A stretch of DNA of 41,978 bases from CBDDLJ01 sp965230635 (GTDB taxonomy: Bacteria > Pseudomonadota > Gammaproteobacteria > UBA1113): the NCBI GenBank assembly GCA_965230635.1, contig CBDDLJ010000020.1:1-41978 (forward strand). The letters are read 5' to 3'. The notes beneath the pieces are model-generated. The model did no database searches and was not told the origin of the DNA. It worked only from the letters and a program-made list of their open reading frames with translations. A program made the position numbers and the translations under genes. This document shows, piece by piece, positions 35,747 to 41,978 of this stretch (position 1 is its first letter; each line of letters opens with the position of its first letter).

Positions 35747-38700
35747 ATGGATAACCATTCTACTACACAGCCGACGGCAGATAATGCCATCACCTCAGAC
35801 ATGTTACGAACGGCACTTAATAAAACACCTGAGATATCAACTGAAAAACTATCTGGAGAAAAATCCTCTCTAACTGACATGCCCTGCATTATCATTAAAA
35901 ATATTTATGCTTCGGAGCAAGCACAGATCAAAGTGAGTGCAGCGATTAAGGATAGTTTTAATAAAACTCAAAGTCAACTACCTCAAATGCAGCCTGCTTT
36001 TCCTGATTTACTACAGCGCTTGCAAACACAATTAACAGCCTGCTATACCGAGACAAACTTTGTGAACAAGCGCTTATTTGATACAGATTACTTTTCGCTA
36101 GCAGATTATTTTGTCAATCTTCAGATGGTGGTGACAGCTGATAAGACAAATGAAGTAACGCAAAGCAATGACGATAAACGCTCTCACAAACCGTTACGAG
36201 CGCGCGACAGACTGGCCGGTGAAAAAAAAGCTATTGTACCGAGTAAATTGTTTCAACCCTCAGCCTATCAAGATGCCAATGGCAAGTCACCAGCATCTAT
36301 CGATACGGTTGTGGTATCCGGAGCGGCAGGTGTAGGGAAGACAACCTTGGTGGATTATATTGCTTACCAGTGGGCGCTTTTCAAACAAGGCACGAGTACA
36401 AAAGGGTTGTGGTCAAATTTTGAGACGGTGCTTATTGTCCGATGTCGCGATTTGCAACCTGAGGCCTTGGGTCTGCAAACGAAGGATATAGCGGAACTAT
36501 TATGCTGTGCGTGCTGGGGTCCGCTAGATATCCACTTAGATGATGCAAGGCAATTGCTGATCGCATTGAAATGTGCACCGGAGTCCTGTTTGCTTTTGTT
36601 GGATGGATTGGATGAGCTACCAGCACCTAAAAAGACGTATTGGCGCAACTCGCTGTTGCAACTATTTCAGTTACCGTTTAAGAAGTTGGTGACGACAAGG
36701 CCTTATGCGATAGGCAATTTACAGCAATGGCTAAGCCATGACGGGCTGGTGGAAATCCAAGGCTTTTCCGATGAGGATGTGCCCACGTTTTTTAAGAAAT
36801 ATTTGGGAGCGACTGAGCGTACCAATAAGTTTACTAAAGACATAAAAAAGAATCCAGACCTTTGTGCGATAGCGCATATCCCAATTAATGCGTATTTACT
36901 CAAAACCTGGTGGGAAACCACCTATCAACAGGATAGGCCGGTACTGCTGAGTGAGATGTCGGTGAGTCATTTGTATGAGTCGCTGATGGTGAATGTGTGC
37001 CGGCGCTATCTGGCCAAAATAGGTGAATTGGATGAAAATAAGTTATTAGATGATGAGCTGGTATTAGACGTCCCCAGTATTGGTTGTTTATTGGACACAT
37101 TGGGGTGTTGGGCCTTTGAAGGGTTACGGCAGGATACCGCACAATTGCCCATCAGTTGGTTAAGAGGTGTTCAAGGCAGTGATGAAAGCCCTACATTATT
37201 ATCGGCGAATCGGTTAAAGCAACTCAATATGCCAGCGTTGAAAGCATTAGGCTTATTGAAGCAAGTCGGGCATGCAATAAAAGCACAACAGAGGTATGAA
37301 TTTCTCCACTTATCATTTCAAGAATTTTTAGCGGCAAATGTGATAGCAGCGACGTTGAGACAAGGCAAAGAGGAGAAAAAAGCACACTTAACACAAGTGA
37401 TTCATAGGTATAAATATCATCCCAACTTCACCTTAGTATGGCCATCGGTAGCCGGTTTGTTGAGTCGATATCCGACAGCATTAAATGATTTTCTGTCGAT
37501 TTTAGTAGCAGGTCCCAAAGACTGGGTTGGTATTGTTGAGTTTGATTTGCTGGTGCGTTGTTTGGAGTCAAGCTTGCCTTCTAATACGGACACAAATGCA
37601 CTAGGCTTACGGCAGCAAACTTTGTTGTGGGCAGTTAAACAACGTATAAAGCAGTTTAACGAGGTGCCGCAACAATGTCAGCAGGCTATAATAAATACCT
37701 TATCCATGTGTCCTAAGCTCATTCGCTTGAATGCCGATACGATATGGGTATTACTTCGGGATGAGACGGTAAGTAAGCATGTTCGCGGCGAGCTGGCGAG
37801 CAGCACCATTGCGCATTTGTCACCAACTCCAGAATCTGTGGACACGGTATTGGCATTACTTCGGGATGAGACGGTAGTTAATTATGTTCGTCACGATCTG
37901 GCGAGAGGCACCGTTGTGCATTTGTCACAAACCCCAGAATTGGTGGATGCGGTATTAGCTTTGCTTTGGGATGAGCAAGTGGATGAAAATGTTCGCGTCG
38001 CGTTGGCAAAAAGTGTCGTTGTGCATTTGTCAAAAATCCCAGAATGTACTGGTGCAATATGCGCGCTTCTTCGGGATGAAACGGCAAGTAAGTATTTTCG
38101 CTGCGAGTTGGCGAGAGATGCCGTTGCGCATTTGTCACTAACCCGAGAATTGATGGGTGCAGTATGGGCGTTACTTCAGGATGGGACGGTAGGGGATTTT
38201 GTTTGCAGCAAACTTGCGAGAGATGCCGTTGCACATTTGCCACTAACCCGAGAATTGATGGATGCAGTATGGGCGTTACTTCGGGATGAGACAGTAGGTG
38301 ATTATTTTCTCAGCGGGCTGGCAATAAGCGTCGTTACGTATTTGTCACAAAACCCAGAATGTGTGAATGCGGCATGGGTGTTCCTCCGGGATGAGACGGT
38401 AAGTGATTATGTTCGCGGTCAGCTGGCGAAAAGCGCTGTTGTGCATTTGTCACCAACCCCAGAACTTGTGGATGCAATACTGGCGTTCCTTCAAGATGAG
38501 ACGGTAAGTGTGTATGTTCGCGTCGAGCTGGCGAAAAGCGCCGTTGCGCATTTGTCACCAACCCCAGAGTTGGTTGATACAGTATGGGCGTTCCTTCGGG
38601 ACGAGACGGTAGAGGATTATGTTCGTGGCGAGCTGGCGAAAAGCGCTGCTGAGCATTTGTCACCAACTCCAGAATTGATGGATGCGGTATTGGCGTTCCT

Positions 38701-39934
38701 TCGGGATGAGCAAGCGGATGAATATGTTCGCGTCAAGTTGATAAGAGATACCGTTTCGCTTTTGTCACAAAACCCAGAATTGATGGATGCGATATTGCCG
38801 TTCCTTCGAGATGAGACGGTAAGTAGTTCTGTTCGTGTCGCTCTGACGAGTAGCACAGCTGTACATTTGTCACAAATCCCAGAATTGGTAGATGTGGTAT
38901 TGGCGTTCCTTCGGGATAATGAGGTAGAGGATTTTTTTCGCAACCATCTGGCGAGAAGTACCGTTGCATATTTGTCACAAGCCCCAGAATTGGTAGATGC
39001 GGTATTGACGTTGCTTCGGGATGAAACGGTAAGTGATTCTGTTCGCTGCGAGCTGGCGAGAGGCACAGTTGAGCATTTTTCACAAACCCCAAAATGTGTG
39101 GATGCGGTATTGGTGCTTCTTCGAGATGAGATGGTAAAGGGTTATGTTCGCGTCGAGCTGGCGATAAGTGCAGTTGCACATTTGCCACACCTCTCAGAAT
39201 TGGTAGATACTGTATTGGCGCTACTTCAGGATGAGACGGTAAATGATTCTATTCGTGGCAAACTGGCGAGAAGCGCGGTTGCGCATTTTTCACAAAGCCC
39301 AAGATTTGTAGATGCGGTATGGGCATTATTTCGAAATAAGAACGTAAGTAAGTATGTTCACAGCGAGCTGGCGGACAGTGCCGTTGTGCATTTGTCACAA
39401 GCCCCAGAATGTGCCGATGCCGTATGGGCATTACTTCGGGATGAGACGGTAAGTGATTCTGCTCGCGGCAAACTGGCGAGAAACGCGGTTGCACATTTGT
39501 CACAAACCCCAGAGTTGGTAGATGCGGTATTGACGTTGCTTCGGGATGAAACGGTAAGTGATTCTGTTCGCTGCGAGCTGGCAGACAGCGCCGTTGCGCA
39601 TTTGTCACAAGCCCCAGAATTGGTGGATGCGGTATTTGCGTTTCTTCGGAATGAGACGGTAAGTGAGTATCTTCGCAGCGATCTGGCGAGAAGCGCAGTT
39701 CAACAATTGCGCAAGTGGCCAAATAAGCTCCAAACCTTACCACCACTACTTATCCAACAAGTCCAGAAAGATCTGCAAGCTTACCGAATAAATCTTGACG
39801 ATTCAGTAAGCACTCTTTCTAAGTTGAATTTATTTTCTAAATCAGAAATGAGTTCTTTTTCCTCACAACATACTGAAAAGCGCAGTGGTCAAGCAATCCA
39901 CAGTAATAGAGATATAATGAAATTTTGTGTATGA
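35747..39934 (+). CDS. NACHT ATPase with 19 HEAT-like repeats (NACHT 3), altered C-terminus
   Basis: 1395 residues, with the same architecture as NACHT 2. Walker A GAAGVGKTT is near residue 192, Walker B LLLLDGLDELPAP near 285, VTTRPYAIGNLQQWL follows, and FLHLSFQEFLAA is near 520-530. Nineteen repeats of 35 residues run to about 1320. Repeats 7-14 are almost the same as repeats 6-13 of NACHT 2, while the first ones differ, giving a mosaic look. Two changes mark the C-terminus. About 70 residues of the conserved C-terminal domain (the VHLLLPLYKKTHDKGRQYIRE part) are cleanly missing. The last residues (after QAIHSN) come from sequence unrelated to the paralogues, at the edge of the IS256-type element. 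AGGAGG before ATG 35747. May still be a functional ATPase, but its C-terminal function is in doubt. Confidence 0.88.
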   Translation: MDNHSTTQPTADNAITSDMLRTALNKTPEISTEKLSGEKSSLTDMPCIIIKNIYASEQAQIKVSAAIKDSFNKTQSQLPQMQPAFPDLLQRLQTQLTACYTETNFVNKRLFDTDYFSLADYFVNLQMVVTADKTNEVTQSNDDKRSHKPLRARDRLAGEKKAIVPSKLFQPSAYQDANGKSPASIDTVVVSGAAGVGKTTLVDYIAYQWALFKQGTSTKGLWSNFETVLIVRCRDLQPEALGLQTKDIAELLCCACWGPLDIHLDDARQLLIALKCAPESCLLLLDGLDELPAPKKTYWRNSLLQLFQLPFKKLVTTRPYAIGNLQQWLSHDGLVEIQGFSDEDVPTFFKKYLGATERTNKFTKDIKKNPDLCAIAHIPINAYLLKTWWETTYQQDRPVLLSEMSVSHLYESLMVNVCRRYLAKIGELDENKLLDDELVLDVPSIGCLLDTLGCWAFEGLRQDTAQLPISWLRGVQGSDESPTLLSANRLKQLNMPALKALGLLKQVGHAIKAQQRYEFLHLSFQEFLAANVIAATLRQGKEEKKAHLTQVIHRYKYHPNFTLVWPSVAGLLSRYPTALNDFLSILVAGPKDWVGIVEFDLLVRCLESSLPSNTDTNALGLRQQTLLWAVKQRIKQFNEVPQQCQQAIINTLSMCPKLIRLNADTIWVLLRDETVSKHVRGELASSTIAHLSPTPESVDTVLALLRDETVVNYVRHDLARGTVVHLSQTPELVDAVLALLWDEQVDENVRVALAKSVVVHLSKIPECTGAICALLRDETASKYFRCELARDAVAHLSLTRELMGAVWALLQDGTVGDFVCSKLARDAVAHLPLTRELMDAVWALLRDETVGDYFLSGLAISVVTYLSQNPECVNAAWVFLRDETVSDYVRGQLAKSAVVHLSPTPELVDAILAFLQDETVSVYVRVELAKSAVAHLSPTPELVDTVWAFLRDETVEDYVRGELAKSAAEHLSPTPELMDAVLAFLRDEQADEYVRVKLIRDTVSLLSQNPELMDAILPFLRDETVSSSVRVALTSSTAVHLSQIPELVDVVLAFLRDNEVEDFFRNHLARSTVAYLSQAPELVDAVLTLLRDETVSDSVRCELARGTVEHFSQTPKCVDAVLVLLRDEMVKGYVRVELAISAVAHLPHLSELVDTVLALLQDETVNDSIRGKLARSAVAHFSQSPRFVDAVWALFRNKNVSKYVHSELADSAVVHLSQAPECADAVWALLRDETVSDSARGKLARNAVAHLSQTPELVDAVLTLLRDETVSDSVRCELADSAVAHLSQAPELVDAVFAFLRNETVSEYLRSDLARSAVQQLRKWPNKLQTLPPLLIQQVQKDLQAYRINLDDSVSTLSKLNLFSKSEMSSFSSQHTEKRSGQAIHSNRDIMKFCV

Positions 39935-41035
39935 CTATATTTTAGTCATATTAGTTAAACGGTGTATTCTACCATGCATTTGCTGTAAATTGTATGGTGT
40001 CAAATAAACAATTACGACAGTAGGAGAAATACACCGATGAGTAAAGATAATGTAGCTACGTTAGATGATCCCAGCAAAAATGGTTGTAAACGACCAATTA
40101 ACACAATTTTTACGGGAGCAAGCAAAAACAATGTTGAAAGTTGCGATCGAAGTTGAAGCCAATGAGTTTGTGAGTGCCCACTCAGCTCTAAAATTAGACA
40201 GTGGCCATCAACAAGTGGTTCGCAACAGTTATTTACCCACCCGGGCCATTCAAACAGGCATTGGCCAAGTGAATGTTACCATTTCGCGTGTGCGCGATCG
40301 TGGTCCTGGTTCAAAAGAACGGATTCAGTTTACCACCTCTTTGATTCCAACGTATATGCGTCGTACCCTGACACTGGATGTCTTATTACCATTACTTTAT
40401 TTAAAAGGTATTTCCACTAGCGATTTTCAAACCGCCCTAGAGCCAAGATTAGGCAAACAGGCCAAGTCCATTTCACCGAATGTCATCAGCCGTCTAAAAG
40501 CCAGCTGGTACGACGATTATTGCACATGGCAATCGCGTGAGTGATAAACATTACGTCTACTGGTGGGCAGACGGCATTTATCTGGAAACTCGGATGGAAA
40601 GTGACAAAACGTGTTTATTAGTGATTGTTGGTGCCGATAAAGACGGCAGAAAAGAGCCGGTTGCTTTTATTGATGGCTTTCGTGAAAGTAAAGAAAGTTG
40701 GTTATCATTACCACGCGACTTGCAAAAACGTGGATTAAAGCAAGGTCCAGTTGCCACGGTCGGAGATGGTGCCCTGGGGTTTTGGGGAGCATTAGAAGAA
40801 GTCTATCCTAAGACAAAAGTGCAACGTTGTTGGGTACATAAAACAGCAAATGTATTGGATAAATTACCCAAATCAATACAAGCAAAAGCTAAATCAGATA
40901 TACACGATATTTACTTAGCAGAAACATTAAAAGATGCTCAGGATGCTTGGCAACAATTTATTCAACAATATCAACATAAATATCCAAAAGCAACGCAGTG
41001 CCTACAAAAAGATAAAGCATCTTTGCTAACTTTTT
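39909..41035 (+). mobile_element. IS256-family element, right part deleted
   Basis: Homology of NACHT 3 to its paralogues breaks at about 39908, taken as the left edge. The transposase gene starts at 40037 and loses similarity at about 41030, inside the catalytic domain, where AbiEii sequence begins. No right inverted repeat is visible. Boundaries are approximate. Confidence 0.7.
40037..41035 (+). pseudogene. IS256-type (mutator) transposase, frameshifted and truncated
   Basis: The likely start is ATG 40037 (AGGAG upstream). An A5 run at 40076-40080 puts the following conserved part (QLTQFLREQAKTMLKVAIEVEANEF...SISPNVISRL) one base out of frame. A second break near 40540 separates it from HYVYWWADGIYLETRMES (first catalytic Asp) and VATVGDGALGFWGALEEVYP (second), then QRCWVHKTANVLDKLPK. 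The catalytic Glu and the C-terminal third are missing. Not functional. Confidence 0.9.
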
Positions 41036-41685
41036 ATCAATTCCTTTTTAGTGAAATGATAATCACCATTAGCACAATATTTTGTAAATATTTCAAATAC
41101 GCGATCCAGATTAATCAGTTCATTTTTGGTAACATACCACAGATCAAATAGATCCCGTCCTTTGCGTCTTTGATAAAGTGCTCTAAGTTTTGTCGCCATT
41201 AACTCGTCAATCTCATAAGTCGCAATTTTGGCATTGCCACTCCACCAATCAGAATCTACACTAAATTCTTCGATGCGTAACGGCAGCACTTGGAAATGCT
41301 CAGTGGTATTGATTTCAATCTTGAGTTTTGCCGGTAGTTTATTGATCGCTTCGTATTTATAAATCAATTTGGCACTGCGCTGAGTAATTTTCCATTTAGG
41401 ATCACCAAGCCAAGGTTTAAGGATAGCCCTTATTGCATCTATTGTTTGGCCTATGGGATCAGCATTTTTTTGGATAAAATCTATATCCTCACTATACCTA
41501 GATGGCGGCCTCAGAAATAATTTGTTCAGTGCTGTACCACCTCTAAAAACTAACGCTTCACTTACATGCGGATTATTATATAAATCTACTAATGCTCTGC
41601 TTATTATTAAATCTTGCTCAATTTGGTTAGGCAATTGCCATCCAACATTTTGTCGCCACCTTAAAATGAATTTTTCTGGTATCAT
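41026..41685 (-). pseudogene. AbiEii-type nucleotidyltransferase toxin, 3' truncated
   Basis: 219 residues against roughly 270-300 usual for the family. The nucleotidyltransferase core is intact: VFRGGTALNKLFL (the GG motif, about 47-59) and RYSEDIDFIQ (the D-x-D acidic pair, about 62-71), then MATKLRALYQRRKGRDLFDLWYV. The C-terminal end stops at the IS256 junction; its last codons (ELIKS) may come from IS sequence. The start overlaps the antitoxin stop (ATGA). Known: AbiE is a type IV toxin-antitoxin and phage-abortive system in which AbiEii is a nucleotidyltransferase. Whether the shortened protein is active is unknown; it is called a pseudogene with reservation. Confidence 0.8.
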
Positions 41686-41978
41686 AAATCACTCTCAAAA
41701 TCAGTATTTTCTACAATCTTCCATTTTTTACACCTAGGGTGGCCAGTTTTTGATATGTATGGAACAAGGGAAACATAGGGGCGGTCAACAGTTTCTATAT
41801 ACTCTGCTAATTTTGCTATTATTTGTTCCTTCTTATCTTCATCCTCTAGAACATCAATTCTTTCTAACATGAAGCCTAACCTTTGTATCTGACAGATTTC
41901 TCCCAATTTTTCAGCAAGTGCAATTAGTTTATCTTCATCAATGCTAAGAGCAAGTTCGGATAAAACGGTAGCAATGTG
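41682..41978 (-). CDS. AbiEi-type antitoxin/regulator (5' partial)
   Basis: The frame is open to the window edge; 98 codons are visible. It reads KLGEICQIQRLGFMLERIDV...PYVSLVPYISKTGHPRCKKWKIVENTDFESDL, the layout of the AbiEi C-terminal domain (R-L-G-x-L-L-E, a K/G turn, W-x-I-x-x-N, final DL). The N-terminal winged helix lies outside the window. The gene overlaps the toxin start by 4 bases, the usual order antitoxin then toxin. Known AbiEi proteins repress their own operon through inverted repeats, which would be upstream and out of view. Confidence 0.72.
   Translation of the reverse strand, partial: HIATVLSELALSIDEDKLIALAEKLGEICQIQRLGFMLERIDVLEDEDKKEQIIAKLAEYIETVDRPYVSLVPYISKTGHPRCKKWKIVENTDFESDL

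Noticed and set aside
1..41978. tRNA or rRNA genes
   Set aside because: No cloverleaf-like stretch or conserved T-loop context was recognised by eye; a covariance-model search was not possible.

Overview
The window looks like the chromosome of an AT-rich gammaproteobacterium with a host-associated or intracellular lifestyle, most likely of the Legionellales/Coxiellaceae-like group. Two things suggest this. The centre (21.8-30.5 kb) carries the conserved gammaproteobacterial series fimV-truA-accD-folC-SPOR protein-cvpA-purF, followed by miaE. The flanks are crowded with eukaryotic-like proteins (ankyrin repeats fused to a tyrosine-kinase-like protein kinase, and giant NACHT ATPases with helical-repeat tails), defence or toxin genes and many decaying mobile elements. 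The taxonomic call is inference from gene content.

Layout. 0-4 kb: 3' part of an ankyrin-repeat/protein-kinase gene that runs in from before the window. 4-7.1 kb: scarred region with a solo IS66 end, a nested palindrome holding two opposed DnaA boxes, a small WGR-domain gene, an AlbA_2/RecG-like ATPase regulator, a 12 x 11-bp minisatellite, a winged-helix remnant and a 72-bp degenerate copy of the end of the ankyrin-kinase gene. 7.1-9.5 kb: IS66 copy A (frameshifted tnpC), next to an older IS66-type relic. 9.8-20.9 kb: two tandem minus-strand NACHT genes. The downstream one is split by an IS1634-like element flanked by a 142-bp direct repeat. 21.8-30.5 kb: housekeeping cluster. 30.6-34.5 kb: an AAA ATPase/DUF234-type gene broken twice, by a 160-bp MITE (TA target duplication) and by IS66 copy B (8-bp target duplication AAAATAAT). 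35-39.9 kb: remnant tail of a fourth NACHT gene, a second MITE, and a third full NACHT gene on the plus strand. 39.9-41.98 kb: truncated IS256-type element abutting a truncated AbiEii-type toxin gene and its AbiEi-type antitoxin gene, which runs off the window.

How the parts relate. The most unusual system is the family of NACHT proteins. Each has a conserved N-terminal domain, a STAND/NACHT ATPase with intact Walker A and B motifs, the FLHLSFQEFLAA-type motif, then 18-21 near-identical 35-residue helical repeats and (except in gene 3) a conserved C-terminal domain. Each gene is preceded by the same roughly 310-340-bp leader, and the far end of that leader continues into the tail of another paralogue, so the unit of spread is a [leader + gene] cassette in tandem. 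The repeats are expanding and recombining (an exact 314-bp block duplicated at 420-bp spacing in gene 1). By architecture these resemble NLR-type sensors with a swappable solenoid. Whether they act in antiphage defence or as host-directed effectors cannot be decided from sequence alone.

Several insertions can be undone on paper to restore an intact frame (the IS1634-like element in NACHT 1; the MITE and IS66 B in the ATPase gene), which makes the recent history of this region unusually readable.
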